A stretch of 56,965 nt of DNA from Bacteroidales bacterium. GTDB lineage: Bacteria > Bacteroidota > Bacteroidia > Bacteroidales > JAGOPY01. A program made the translations under genes and the position numbers. The stretch covers positions 1-56,965 of the forward strand of contig JALNZD010000026.1 in NCBI GenBank assembly GCA_023229505.1, written 5' to 3'. Every line of letters begins with the position of its first letter. The first letter of the stretch is position 1. The notes beneath the pieces were generated by a model. That model did no database searches. It saw only the letters and a program-made list of their open reading frames with translations, and had not been told where the DNA came from. Shown here piece after piece: positions 24,519-34,335 of this stretch.

Positions 24519-26624
24519 TCAGCTAATCAGGCTCCAATTAATAAAATCTTTTTTCATCAAGGCTAATTGCCTTGCCAGGGGGCGGTTTTTTTCCTGTTCA
24601 AGTGAAGGGTCGGCCTGAAGGATTTCTGAAGCGAGGCTGCGGGCATACTTGAGGATCTTTTCATCCCGCACAATATCGGCGATCTTCAGGTCAAGCAGGC
24701 CGCTCTGTTGCGTACCCTGCAAATCACCGGGTCCACGAAGCTGAAGATCGACCTCGGCAATCTTAAATCCATCATTCGTCTCTACCATCGTCTGCAGCCT
24801 CTTCCGTGCCTCCTGTGACACCTTTTCGCCGGTCATCAGCAAACAGTAAGACTGATCGGCGCCCCTTCCCACACGGCCCCGGAGCTGGTGTAGCTGCGAC
24901 AAACCAAATCTTTCCGCATTCTCGATGACCATGACGGAAGCATTCGCCACATCTACACCCACTTCGATCACCGTTGTAGAGACCATGATCTGGGTCTGGT
25001 TTTTGACGAACCGCTTCATTTCGAAATCTTTATCTGCCGGACGCATCTGCCCGTGCATAATGCTGACGGCATATTCCGGAAGCGGGAAATCGCGGACTAT
25101 GCTCTCATAGCCATCCATCAAATGCTTGAGGTCGAGGTTTTCCGACTCTTTGATCAGTGGGTAGACCACATAAATCTGCCGTCCCTCCTTTATCTTCTGT
25201 TTCATAAAGCCGAAGATCTTCAGCCGTGCAGCATCATTATAAAGCAATGTCTTTACCGGTTTTCGCCCGGGCGGAAGTTCATCAATGACTGAGATATCCA
25301 GATCACCATAAAGGGTCATCGCTAAAGTCCGCGGAATAGGCGTAGCCGTCATTACCAGGATATGTGGCGGGTTGTCGCTTTTGCTCCACATTTTCGCCCG
25401 TTGGGCAACCCCAAAACGGTGCTGTTCATCGATGATCACCAGCCCAAGATTTTTAAACAGGACAGGGTCTTCGATAAGTGCATGCGTCCCGATGAGGATT
25501 TTCATTTCTCCTGACTGAAGCTGCTCATGCAGCACCCTGCGTTTAGCAGCCGGTGTCGAGCCGGTCAGTATACCAATGCGGATATCGAGCCCGTCGGTCA
25601 TCCGCATCAGTGTGTTTAAATGCTGGCCGGCAAGGATTTCTGTAGGTGCCATCAGGCACGATTGGTAACCGTTATCAAGGGCAATAAGCATCGACATCAG
25701 CGCCACCAGTGTTTTTCCGCTGCCAACATCCCCTTGCAGCAAACGGTTCATCTGCCTGCCGGCGCCAAGGTCTTTCCTTATTTCGCGGATCACCTTTTTC
25801 TGGGCTTCGGTCAGTTCAAAGGGAAGTTTTTCCTTATAGAACCGGTTTACATTTTCTCCGACATTGCCGAAAACAAAACCATTGATCTTTTGCTGCCTGA
25901 GGAGTTTATCTTTCAACAAGCTCAACTGGATAAAGAAGAGTTCTTCAAATTTGAGCCGGGCCTGGGCTTTCAGCAGCTTTCCCTGATCCTCAGGGAAATG
26001 AATATTTCGTAATGCCTCTTCCCGGTTCATCAGGCTGAGTTTGGCAAGGATTTCCGACGATAAGGTTTCCGGCACTTTTCCCTGGGCCTGGACAATAAGT
26101 TCTTTCAGAAGTTTAACCAGGTTTTTATTGTTCAATCCCCTGTTCTTAAGCTTTTCAGTAGTACTATAAATTCCCTGCAAAGTCTGGGTGATAGTCTTCG
26201 TGAATTCCTCGGCACGTTCTATTTCGGGGTGGGCAATATTATAACGGCGGTTAAAGATCGTCGGTTTCCCAAAAACAATGTATTCGATATTTGGAAGTAT
26301 GGTTCCTTCTATCCACTTGATACCCTGGAACCAGACCAGTTCTATCTCCCCGGTATCATCACGGAAGACGGCAGACATCCGCCTGGCGCGCTTTTCCCCG
26401 ACAATCCTGATATTGCTGATGGTTCCCCGAAGCTGAACAAAGGCAATATCCGGCTCGATCCCGCTTATCTTAAAGATACGGCTCCGGTCAATATAGCGAA
26501 AAGGATAATAGCTTATCAGGTCGCCAAAGGTATGGACATTCAATTCCGATCTCAGCAATTCAGCCCTTTTGGGGCCCACTCCCTTCAGGAATTCGACGGG
26601 TGTTTCCAGGTATTCTCTTGTCAT
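24519..26624 (-). CDS. recG: ATP-dependent DNA helicase RecG
   Basis: A helicase of about 701 residues that remodels stalled replication forks and Holliday junctions. The N-terminal wedge/OB domain covers roughly 1-270. Helicase motifs: LLQGDVGSGKTLVALMS (motif I, near residue 300), DEQHRFGV (motif II), TATPIPRTLAMT (motif III), and HQLRGRVGRG (motif VI). The TRG-like tail follows. I chose the ATG at 26624 (MTREYLETPVEFLKG); an in-frame start at 26642 lies only five bases after the -7 box and is unlikely to be on the message. Confidence 0.96.
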   Translation of the reverse strand: MTREYLETPVEFLKGVGPKRAELLRSELNVHTFGDLISYYPFRYIDRSRIFKISGIEPDIAFVQLRGTISNIRIVGEKRARRMSAVFRDDTGEIELVWFQGIKWIEGTILPNIEYIVFGKPTIFNRRYNIAHPEIERAEEFTKTITQTLQGIYSTTEKLKNRGLNNKNLVKLLKELIVQAQGKVPETLSSEILAKLSLMNREEALRNIHFPEDQGKLLKAQARLKFEELFFIQLSLLKDKLLRQQKINGFVFGNVGENVNRFYKEKLPFELTEAQKKVIREIRKDLGAGRQMNRLLQGDVGSGKTLVALMSMLIALDNGYQSCLMAPTEILAGQHLNTLMRMTDGLDIRIGILTGSTPAAKRRVLHEQLQSGEMKILIGTHALIEDPVLFKNLGLVIIDEQHRFGVAQRAKMWSKSDNPPHILVMTATPIPRTLAMTLYGDLDISVIDELPPGRKPVKTLLYNDAARLKIFGFMKQKIKEGRQIYVVYPLIKESENLDLKHLMDGYESIVRDFPLPEYAVSIMHGQMRPADKDFEMKRFVKNQTQIMVSTTVIEVGVDVANASVMVIENAERFGLSQLHQLRGRVGRGADQSYCLLMTGEKVSQEARKRLQTMVETNDGFKIAEVDLQLRGPGDLQGTQQSGLLDLKIADIVRDEKILKYARSLASEILQADPSLEQEKNRPLARQLALMKKDFINWSLIS

Positions 26625-26646
26625 TTGGCCTGATTTGAGCAACTTA

Positions 26647-26654
26647 CAAATATA
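26647..26654 (-). promoter_or_regulatory. -7 box (TATATTTG) for recG
   Basis: TATATTTG on the minus strand lies directly against the T-run of the upstream gldN terminator and 22 bases before the recG ATG at 26624. Confidence 0.55.
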
Positions 26655-26689
26655 AAAAAAAGCCGCCTCAATTGGTTGGGCGGCTTTTT
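26655..26689 (-). terminator. Rho-independent terminator after gldN
   Basis: AAAAGCCGCC pairs with GGCGGCTTTT across an 11-base loop, with A and T runs on the two sides, so it could work on either strand. It closes the gld operon and immediately precedes the recG promoter box. Confidence 0.85.
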
Positions 26690-26707
26690 CGGGTTTAGAT
26701 GTCTTGT

Positions 26708-27559
26708 TTAGTATTCCCAGAGGCTTTGTTCGAAATCGAGGAGTTCAAGTTTTATCCTTTCGGCTTCAAGCAGGGCATCCAGGCCCTGGGCATACTCTGA
26801 AATCCTTCTGTCGTAAACATTTTGTTCTTTATAAATATAACTGTTAAAGAACCTTTTCATGAAGATTTCATCGTACGACCGCCGGGCGGCATCATTAAAC
26901 CTGTTAAAGACTTCAGCCTGTGCCAGGATCGGCCTGGCTTCCGGATAATAGATCCAGAACAGGGGTTCGTTGAATTCCTCATCGTTCCGTTCCTTGATCA
27001 TAACCGGGCAAATACCCAGGATACGTACCAGCATCTGGGATCTCTTTTTATCGAAATACCAATCCTCTTTTATTCTGAGCCGTGTTACTTTATTCGGGTC
27101 GAATTCCGAGTAAATGACCGTATCAAATTGGTCATAAGGAGGATAAGGCCTGGTAAGTTCCCGGTGGAACGTATCGGTTTGCCGGGTAACGATTTCCTGG
27201 TAATTCAGCGGAACGAGGAATTCATCCGTACTACCGGAAATGTCGTATGCTGTTATCGAGCCTTCTTTCAGGGCATCCATAATGACAGTGATGAAATTCC
27301 TCCAGTTATTATGCGGTTCCAATGGGAAATAGAATGGCTGATTCATCTTCTGCCGCATGTCTATTTCTCTCCAGATCCTTTTTGACCACATGATATCAGC
27401 TTTCCGGACTGATGGCAATGGTATCGGTTTCACATCTTCCAGGTCGTTATCGTAATAAATAACATCCTGCGGCGGATTGTCCAGGATCTGAGACCGGACA
27501 GGTCCGCCAAATCCGGCCAGGATAATCATTGTTATGATGATAAATGCGATTTTTTTCAT
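26708..27559 (-). CDS. gldN: T9SS ring component GldN
   Basis: A protein of about 283 residues, the periplasmic partner of GldK in the type IX secretion ring (PorN in Porphyromonas). The signal peptide is MKKIAFIIITMIILAGFGGPVRS. Family segments visible: VMWSKRIWREIDMRQKMNQP (here DIMWSKRIW), a stretch ending in TAYD, IKEDWYFDKKRSQMLVRILG, and WIYYPEARPILA near residue 205. I chose the ATG at 27559, preceded by GGAGG at good spacing, a stronger ribosome site than usual here; an in-frame GTG at 27571 lies in that site. Last gene of the gldKLMN block. Confidence 0.94.
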   Translation of the reverse strand: MKKIAFIIITMIILAGFGGPVRSQILDNPPQDVIYYDNDLEDVKPIPLPSVRKADIMWSKRIWREIDMRQKMNQPFYFPLEPHNNWRNFITVIMDALKEGSITAYDISGSTDEFLVPLNYQEIVTRQTDTFHRELTRPYPPYDQFDTVIYSEFDPNKVTRLRIKEDWYFDKKRSQMLVRILGICPVMIKERNDEEFNEPLFWIYYPEARPILAQAEVFNRFNDAARRSYDEIFMKRFFNSYIYKEQNVYDRRISEYAQGLDALLEAERIKLELLDFEQSLWEY

Positions 27560-27577
27560 AGTAACCTCCACGAGTGA

Positions 27578-29227
27578 TTATTTAATTTCCAATGAAATCG
27601 GGTTCAGGCTTCTGGGTATTTTATCAGGACCTTCGGCCTGTATATTTTCAAAGAAGAATTTTTGTCCTTTACGGGCGCCCTGGATCATGCTGATCATTTC
27701 TTCAGAGAAACGATTGCCATTGCCTCTTTTAGAGATCCCGTCACCACCGACGATGGTAGTCATTCGGAAAGATTTAACTTCAAAGAAGAGTTCAAATTCA
27801 AAATCCCTCATGACCGGGATAATAGCTCCGGCTGCCAGCAAGGTGCTTTTATCGATCGCACCTTCCAACTGTCCGGCAACTTCTGCATTCGGGCTGGGTA
27901 CTCTCCTGATCCTGAATTCAGCAGAGCCCATGCTCCGCGTGGTGCCCATGATATCTGCATTGACAGAAATAACGGTTTTCTGCCCTTGTGGTACCCTGAC
28001 GATCCAGCTTTTGCCCGTAGCATCACGGGTCAATGTTCCAACAGAGATTGAAGCACGAAGGTTTGCCTCCGCGATGCCCGGAACGGAGATAGAAACAGGG
28101 TTATCAACACCAATATAAAAAACATTCATTTTAGTAGCCGCAACCGTAAGTGAAGGCGGTGCAACGACATAGTCCCCGGAAAACTTATAGGGGATTCTTT
28201 CTCCTTCAGGCGATACAACTTCGACCACACCGGCATATTTCTGGAGACCAACAGCACCTGCCGGGAAGGAAAGTCTCACGATCCCATCCTTACCCTCCAC
28301 CCGCTGAGCGCGGTCTTTATTGCTAATTGTAATCTCGTCTGCCCCCTGCAGCACAAAGACCTCAGGGGTTTGCCTGGTATCGAAAGCCGTAACAAGGACT
28401 TCAGCTTCATATTTATCCCCTTGCAACACATAGTTAGTTGTAGGAATAATCTTTGCTTCAATTTTATCAAATTTGAAGTCGGAAACATCAATCTCACTGA
28501 ATAATTCGGCAGCAATGTCAAATTCTGCTGTCTGAACCTCGGCTTTGATCTTATTCATGATGGTAACGGAAGCAGCAAGAATTGTATGGTAGAAATGGTG
28601 CAACTCCCAGGTTTGTTTATTACCATCCGCATTGAAGAAAGGCCCCTCGGTCTCCAGCCCCATTTTGATATTCCCCCGGAATTCAGGTGGAACAATATTA
28701 AGCATTGCGGTTTTGTATGCTTCTATCTTTTCCCTGAGTTTCTCGGCTTGCTTCCTATTGATAAAGTAATTGGTTGACTCATCATATTTATCCTTAGTCG
28801 AAACTTTGGACATATTCAACATAGGCACCGCAATTTCTTTTCTGGGATCATCGGGGTCCTGCATCATTTTCGTCTCAAATGAATCCTGTATTAAAGTGAG
28901 GGAATCCTTGTTTTCTGATTGCCTGACCACATCAAAAATCATGTGCTCGACATATTTTTTTAACTCATTGGATAACCTTCTGGCCTCTTGTGCTTTTTGC
29001 CAGTAGTCGCCCACTTTCTGAGGTTTGAGCTGATATTGCTTTTCAAATTCTCCGTAAAGGTTTCCCAATTTATGTTCGAAGACCTCGATCGTATTTTCCA
29101 TACTTTCGTTAACCACCAGGAAAGCTTCGAGCATATCTTTGGAAACGTTAAGAGCCAGCAGGGCAGTCAGCACAAGATACATCATGGCAATCATTTTCTG
29201 CCGCGGTGTCTCTTTATATCCAGCCAT
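27578..29227 (-). CDS. gldM: T9SS motor component GldM
   Basis: A 549-residue inner-membrane protein whose long periplasmic part links the GldL motor to the outer-membrane T9SS ring. The N-terminus MAGYKETPRQKMIAMMYLVLTALLALNVS is diagnostic and holds the single membrane helix. The rest forms stacked beta domains, with VLQGDKYEAEVLVTAFD and FYIGVDNPVSISVPG visible. It lies between gldL (53 bases) and gldN (18 bases). Confidence 0.97.
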   Translation of the reverse strand: MAGYKETPRQKMIAMMYLVLTALLALNVSKDMLEAFLVVNESMENTIEVFEHKLGNLYGEFEKQYQLKPQKVGDYWQKAQEARRLSNELKKYVEHMIFDVVRQSENKDSLTLIQDSFETKMMQDPDDPRKEIAVPMLNMSKVSTKDKYDESTNYFINRKQAEKLREKIEAYKTAMLNIVPPEFRGNIKMGLETEGPFFNADGNKQTWELHHFYHTILAASVTIMNKIKAEVQTAEFDIAAELFSEIDVSDFKFDKIEAKIIPTTNYVLQGDKYEAEVLVTAFDTRQTPEVFVLQGADEITISNKDRAQRVEGKDGIVRLSFPAGAVGLQKYAGVVEVVSPEGERIPYKFSGDYVVAPPSLTVAATKMNVFYIGVDNPVSISVPGIAEANLRASISVGTLTRDATGKSWIVRVPQGQKTVISVNADIMGTTRSMGSAEFRIRRVPSPNAEVAGQLEGAIDKSTLLAAGAIIPVMRDFEFELFFEVKSFRMTTIVGGDGISKRGNGNRFSEEMISMIQGARKGQKFFFENIQAEGPDKIPRSLNPISLEIK

Positions 29228-29280
29228 ATTTTTTCGGAATTAAGTCTGTTAAAAATCTGTTTTCATATCAACCGGGGACC

Positions 29281-30306
29281 TTACTTAGTCCTTCCGCTCA
29301 TTGCAGTAAGCATACCACCGTAAACCTCATTAAGGGAGGATATCCGTTGGGTAAGCAGATTCATTTGTTCTTTATAAACTGCCATGGTATCTGCTGATTC
29401 CTTCATGTTTTTCAGCAGCTCGGTCATTGTTTCACGAACCTTAGCGGTAGACTGGATCTGTTCATTGCTGCCCTGCAGTTGAAGTTCATAAACAGAATTT
29501 AAAGCGGACAGTTTTTCGGAAATCTGGTGTAATTTCTCATTGTAAGATTTTCCGTCAACGGCTGAAAAATCAAGTTTCTTTGCCGATTGGGAAAGAACTT
29601 CTGCCGATTTTGTGTATTGCTCAGCAAGTGAGTTGGCAGAATCCATGGCCATTTTCATGCTGGTCGTAAATTCTTTCGTCACCGTGATATCATTTTTAAG
29701 GATATCTGATGCTTCTTTGTAAGTAGTAGAAAGATGTGCTGCATTATCGCCTGCATTTTTGATGCTGTTCATATAATGTGCGGAAGCATTGGCATCTTTT
29801 TGAAGCGTTTCGGATGTCAAATCATAGGATTTGGATAGATTCTCAGCCGATTTGGAGGCTCCTTTGACTCTGGTAACGTACTCATTGGTAGCGCCTGCAG
29901 CATCAGTAATGTCAGAAAGCTTAGCAGTATTATCGCTGAGTCTTTTAAGTCCGTCACCCAACCTGTCTATCAGTTGTTTATCGATATTGGCCTGCTTGAG
30001 CAAATCATCCAACTCCTGGGTAGGCTTTTTTTGTTTTATACCATCGATTGTACCATCTCCGTGATACATACCGCCCAATTCAGGGTAAACCAGGCTCCAA
30101 TCTGGTTCTACGTAAGGAGGTTCAAATGCTGAGAAGAAGAAAATGCAAGCTTCTGTTCCTAAACCAACGACAAGCATTTCGTTTGCGAAAGGGTAGTGGT
30201 TAATTTTGAACAAAGCGCCAAGGATTACGATTGATGCACCCCAACCGTACAGTTTGGCCATGAAATTTCTGAATCCGCGTCTTCTGACAAATGTGTTTAA
30301 TCCCAT
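29281..30306 (-). CDS. gldL: T9SS motor component GldL
   Basis: A 341-residue inner-membrane protein that forms, with GldM, the proton-driven motor of T9SS and gliding. Two membrane helices lie near residues 18-35 (MAKLYGWGASIVILGALF) and 42-60 (FANEMLVVGLGTEACIFFF). The acidic residue in the second helix (GTEACIF) is the position implicated in proton use in the family. The long cytoplasmic tail, from about 110 on, is helical and repeats S/K/A-rich heptads, a likely coiled coil. Confidence 0.96.
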   Translation of the reverse strand: MGLNTFVRRRGFRNFMAKLYGWGASIVILGALFKINHYPFANEMLVVGLGTEACIFFFSAFEPPYVEPDWSLVYPELGGMYHGDGTIDGIKQKKPTQELDDLLKQANIDKQLIDRLGDGLKRLSDNTAKLSDITDAAGATNEYVTRVKGASKSAENLSKSYDLTSETLQKDANASAHYMNSIKNAGDNAAHLSTTYKEASDILKNDITVTKEFTTSMKMAMDSANSLAEQYTKSAEVLSQSAKKLDFSAVDGKSYNEKLHQISEKLSALNSVYELQLQGSNEQIQSTAKVRETMTELLKNMKESADTMAVYKEQMNLLTQRISSLNEVYGGMLTAMSGRTK

Positions 30307-30363
30307 GTTATTAAAGATAAAGAGGTTTTTATTGGTTGTTTATTGAGAATTCTCTTTTGCTGA

Positions 30364-31743
30364 TTAATTATATACTCTTGAAGCCCTTGATGGATTATCA
30401 TCCTTATTTCTTCCAAGGTAAGGCAGGATGCTACGGAATCCTATATAGCTCTTTGCAGTGTCCTGATACTCATAATCTCTTGTTGAGACTTGCATGTAGT
30501 AAGCTAAATCTTTCCAGGAACCTCCGCGAATGACCTTTCTTTTCATAGCTGGCGGGTCATCTTCTTTAGCATTATAAGTATAATTCGGGTTCATATCCCA
30601 GGTAAAATTATAGGAAGAAGGATCATAGGCGCTGATAGTCCATTCTGAAACATTTCCGGCAATGTCATATAAACCGAAATCATTAGGTGGATAATGGCCC
30701 ACAATGACAGTCCGCAAACCGCCGTCATCGAGATAATTTCCGCGAAGTGGTTTAAAGTTAGCCAGGAAACACCCTCTTTCATTTCTTGTATAGGGTCCGC
30801 CCCATGGATATGGGTTATTGTTATAGCCCCCTCTTGCGGCCCATTCCCATTCAGTTTCAGTCGGAAGCCTGAAATCAACTATATCAGCTTCACCTTTTTT
30901 ACTATCTGAAGCATTGTTCATTAGTTCTGTGCGCCAGATACAGAATGCCCTGGCCTGCTTCCAGTTAACCCCTACAACAGGGTAGAAATTATAAGCAGGA
31001 TGCCAGAAATAGGATTTGGTTAACGGATCGTTGAAGGAATAAGTATAATCGTGGATCCAGCACAAAGTATCCGGAAAAACGTTAATCAGTTCTTTACGAA
31101 CATAAACTGAACGGTCACGCATTCCCTGGGGCCTGTTAGCAAAAGCTCCATTTTCGGAATTTGCCTCTTCAGTCCAGTCTTTATATGAAGCTGCCTGGTA
31201 ATCAATCCAGTAGTATTCATAGAATAATTTACGGGCGTCGACCTCTTTTTTCCTGAAATATCGCTCATGTTCAGGGATATACATAGCCTCCAGTGCATCC
31301 CTGACATCCTGTTCATCACTATTCCAATCGATATCAGCATCCCAGTTTACCAGCGGGGGATCATAAACCTCTCCTGTTTTCGCATTTTCCTGGATCAGAA
31401 ATTCATCTGGTCTGATATCCCCCAATACGCGGAGGGCTATAGAATCGCGAACCCACTGAACAAATTGACGGTACTCATCATTGGTGATTTCTGTTTCATC
31501 CATGTAAAAAGCTGCAACGGAAACTGTTTTTGGTTCCTGGACAAAGGAATAAGCAATATCCTGATCACCAACACCCAAGGTAAAGCTACCCTGCGGAATA
31601 AATACCATCCCGAAAGGATCAGGTTGAAAGAAAGGCCTGGTCTTTCGGCTGACACCCACCAGTTCTCCATTACCAGAGTTGTTGCAGCTGTAAAACGTAC
31701 CTGCTGCAGCGAGTATCAGCAAGAATGCGGGAAGTCTTTTCAT
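30364..31743 (-). CDS. gldK: T9SS lipoprotein GldK (SUMF1/FGE fold)
   Basis: A 459-residue outer-membrane lipoprotein (PorK in Porphyromonas) that forms the T9SS ring with GldN. The lipobox is FYSC followed by NNSG. The fold is that of formylglycine-generating enzymes: FTLGVGDQD, FYMDETEITNDEYRQF, VVGVNWKQARAFCIW, RLPTETEWEWAARGG, and VIRGGSWKD near the C-terminus. GldK proteins use this fold structurally rather than as an enzyme. First gene of gldKLMN, 107 bases after porP/sprF. Confidence 0.96.
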   Translation of the reverse strand: MKRLPAFLLILAAAGTFYSCNNSGNGELVGVSRKTRPFFQPDPFGMVFIPQGSFTLGVGDQDIAYSFVQEPKTVSVAAFYMDETEITNDEYRQFVQWVRDSIALRVLGDIRPDEFLIQENAKTGEVYDPPLVNWDADIDWNSDEQDVRDALEAMYIPEHERYFRKKEVDARKLFYEYYWIDYQAASYKDWTEEANSENGAFANRPQGMRDRSVYVRKELINVFPDTLCWIHDYTYSFNDPLTKSYFWHPAYNFYPVVGVNWKQARAFCIWRTELMNNASDSKKGEADIVDFRLPTETEWEWAARGGYNNNPYPWGGPYTRNERGCFLANFKPLRGNYLDDGGLRTVIVGHYPPNDFGLYDIAGNVSEWTISAYDPSSYNFTWDMNPNYTYNAKEDDPPAMKRKVIRGGSWKDLAYYMQVSTRDYEYQDTAKSYIGFRSILPYLGRNKDDNPSRASRVYN

Positions 31744-31850
31744 AACAATCTTTTTTTGGCCAAATTATAACGAACTTTGTAATGTTTTATTTTGAAAAAG
31801 TGTCCAAAAATAAAAAATATTAAAACAATAATGCTTTTTTTTTCTTATAA

Positions 31851-32831
31851 TTATAGAAATCTGGTGTTTTTATAGCTTTTTCTTCCTTTTTCAAGTTCAA
31901 GTTTGAACCGGTAATTCAGCATGATTTCATGAGAGCCACCGAAAAAAGGCAATGCAAGTTTGCTGACATTAATATCATAAGAATAACCTATCCTGAAATC
32001 TTTATACTGCACTCCCAGCAAGATTATTACAGATTCACCAAGACGATAGCCCACGCCCCCCCATACTAATTCCTTATAGCGAAGCATTGCATTAACATCA
32101 AGCCTGGTCTTTGCAAGATCTGACTCAATAATAACTGAAGGAATTAACTGAAAATCAGGATTTCTGGGAAATGTAATTTCATAGCCCCCTGTAATGAAAA
32201 AAGTTCTGTCGAGTTTCATTCTGAGGCCGCCCTGATCAAGTTCGGCAAGAGGTTTACCTTTTGTCTGAACAAGGTGTAAGCCGGATACACCTAGATAATA
32301 GCTTCCAGGCACTCTATAAAAAACGCCCAGTGAAAAGTCGATCAGCATTTCGCTTTCCTTTGCTAATTGTCCTATCAAGGGATCTTCACCTGCCGGCCTA
32401 AGCTTGGAAAAATCAATGGACCGGTTATTAAACTCAATCTGTGTACCAATGCCCAGTTTTCCGAATCCCAGGTTTCGCTGGTTAGCATAACCAATTTTGA
32501 CTGAAATGGTCTTTTCATGACCGAGAGCATCCTGCATGATCACCGCACCGACTCCTCCCTTAAGAATACGAATAGGGAGGTCGGCAGAAACGAAATAAGT
32601 ACGGGGTGCTACCTGTTCTCCCTCTTCTTTTCCAAAACTTGTCCATTGAATACGGTCAGCTGCTGTAATAGAAACGGCATTATCATTACCGGCCAAAGCA
32701 GGATTGAAGGTCAGCCCGTAAAACATATACTGCGAAAAATTGGGCTCCTGCTGACCCTGCACCGCATTGACAAGCCAGAAAGAAAAGAGAAGCGGCAGTA
32801 TAGTCAGTAGAATGACCTTGCTAAATTTCAT
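31851..32831 (-). CDS. PorP/SprF family T9SS outer-membrane protein
   Basis: A 326-residue predicted outer-membrane beta-barrel. The signal peptide ends near NAVQGQ. The family start QEPNFSQYMFYGLTFNPALAGN is clear, followed by alternating strands ending in YRFKLEL. PorP/SprF proteins help anchor or export T9SS cargo. Many paralogues exist in these genomes, but the one directly upstream of gldK is usually the one tied to the core machine. No TAnnTTTG box was found in the 110 bases upstream. Confidence 0.92.
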   Translation of the reverse strand: MKFSKVILLTILPLLFSFWLVNAVQGQQEPNFSQYMFYGLTFNPALAGNDNAVSITAADRIQWTSFGKEEGEQVAPRTYFVSADLPIRILKGGVGAVIMQDALGHEKTISVKIGYANQRNLGFGKLGIGTQIEFNNRSIDFSKLRPAGEDPLIGQLAKESEMLIDFSLGVFYRVPGSYYLGVSGLHLVQTKGKPLAELDQGGLRMKLDRTFFITGGYEITFPRNPDFQLIPSVIIESDLAKTRLDVNAMLRYKELVWGGVGYRLGESVIILLGVQYKDFRIGYSYDINVSKLALPFFGGSHEIMLNYRFKLELEKGRKSYKNTRFL

Positions 32832-32941
32832 CTTCAGAGAAACGGTTAGAAAAACAAAACGCTAAAGTAACTAAAAATATTTACAGGAGTGCAAAACGAT
32901 GATTATTTAGGATTATTTTAAATCATTACTGCAATTGGGAA

Positions 32942-34267
32942 TTACTTATTGAACAGCTTGACAATATCATTGCCGTTGGCAAAGATCAGCAGGCCAAAAA
33001 GCAGAACCATGCCGGCAATCTGGGCGTATTCCATAAATTTATCACTGGGTTTGCGTCCGCTGATGATCTCATAGGCCAGGAACATCACATGTCCCCCGTC
33101 AAGAGCAGGTATAGGAAGCAGATTAAGGATTGCCAGCATGATCGACAAGAAAGCAGTCAACCGCCAAAAAGCAGGCCAGTCCCAGGTCGGTGGAAAAATG
33201 CTTCCAATCGTGATAAAACCGCCAACAGATTCATAAGCCTTAACCTCAGGCGAAAACAGTAATTTAAGCTGCTTCAGGTAATTGCCGATCCCATCATAAG
33301 TTTTGACAAAGCCGGCAGGAATAGCCTGGAACAGGTTGTAATTTTTTTCTTCGAATTCGAAATATTTTGTTGGATTTGTATAGATCCCGACCAATCCTTC
33401 GGTTGAAACCTGCATGCTAAACAATAAGGTATCATTCCCCCTGACAACGACAGCCTGAACCGTTTCTCCTTTATGGCTCTTCACGGACCTGGCAAACTCA
33501 TCAAAATAGTTTGTAGGTTCCCCATTGATAGATATGATCTTATCCTGCACTTCAATACCTGCATCTTTGGCCGTAGATTGATTGGAAAATCCTTCCACTT
33601 CGAAAGGGAAACGCGGTGATAAAAAGTTTGGATCCTTATGTTTGACAAGTTTTCCTAATATTCCTTGCGGTATCGCGAGGTCTAATATCTGACCATCCCG
33701 CTCGACCCGGATAGTTTTAGCTTCCTCCAAAATGAGGATCATAGGGATTTTATTGAAATCATTTACAACTTGCTGGTTTACAGATAAGATACGGTCGCCA
33801 TTTTGCAAACCCATCTCACTGGCCAGGGAATCAGCTACTATGCCATATTTATTGACCTGGGAGGTCGGAAGATATTGTTCTCCCCACACGGCAAGGATTC
33901 CGATATAAATAACAAAAGCAAGCAAAACATTAACCGTTACCCCGCCTATCATGATGATAAGTCGCTGCAATGCCGGTTTTGACCGGAATTCCCAGGACTG
34001 AGGTTCCTTTTTCATCGCTTCCCGATCCATCGATTCATCGATCATACCTGAGATTTTGACATATCCGCCCAGGGGAAGCCAGCCCATTCCATATTCGGTA
34101 TCTTTAAATTTAAACTTAAATAATGAAAACCAGGGATTAAAGAAAAGATAAAACTTTTCTACCCGCGTCTTAAAAGCTTTGGCGGCAAGAAAATGGCCAA
34201 ATTCATGAAATACTACCAGAATTGACAGGCTTAAGAGAAGCTGAGCTATTTTGATAAAAATATCCAT
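32942..34267 (-). CDS. rseP: Site-2 membrane protease RseP
   Basis: A 441-residue intramembrane zinc protease that in other bacteria releases sigma factors by cutting anti-sigma factors. The zinc motif HEFGH is at residues 21-25 in the first helix, and the third ligand region NLLPIPALDGGH is near residue 391. A PDZ region lies between (MGLQNGDRILSVNQQVV, then DAGIEVQDKIISINGEP), giving two PDZ-like units. Four membrane segments are apparent. Its partner anti-sigma factor is not in the window. Confidence 0.94.
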   Translation of the reverse strand: MDIFIKIAQLLLSLSILVVFHEFGHFLAAKAFKTRVEKFYLFFNPWFSLFKFKFKDTEYGMGWLPLGGYVKISGMIDESMDREAMKKEPQSWEFRSKPALQRLIIMIGGVTVNVLLAFVIYIGILAVWGEQYLPTSQVNKYGIVADSLASEMGLQNGDRILSVNQQVVNDFNKIPMILILEEAKTIRVERDGQILDLAIPQGILGKLVKHKDPNFLSPRFPFEVEGFSNQSTAKDAGIEVQDKIISINGEPTNYFDEFARSVKSHKGETVQAVVVRGNDTLLFSMQVSTEGLVGIYTNPTKYFEFEEKNYNLFQAIPAGFVKTYDGIGNYLKQLKLLFSPEVKAYESVGGFITIGSIFPPTWDWPAFWRLTAFLSIMLAILNLLPIPALDGGHVMFLAYEIISGRKPSDKFMEYAQIAGMVLLFGLLIFANGNDIVKLFNK

Positions 34268-34335
34268 TTCTATTATCAGGTATTAAATTGTTTGATCAAT
34301 CATTAAATTTCGTGCCATTATCATTGTTGCCCTGG

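Noticed and set aside
23836..24618. A 260-codon open frame on the plus strand, opposite pheT and the end of recG
   Set aside because: It lies wholly antisense to two well-conserved genes, shows no family motif and has no promoter box; it is a shadow of their codon pattern.
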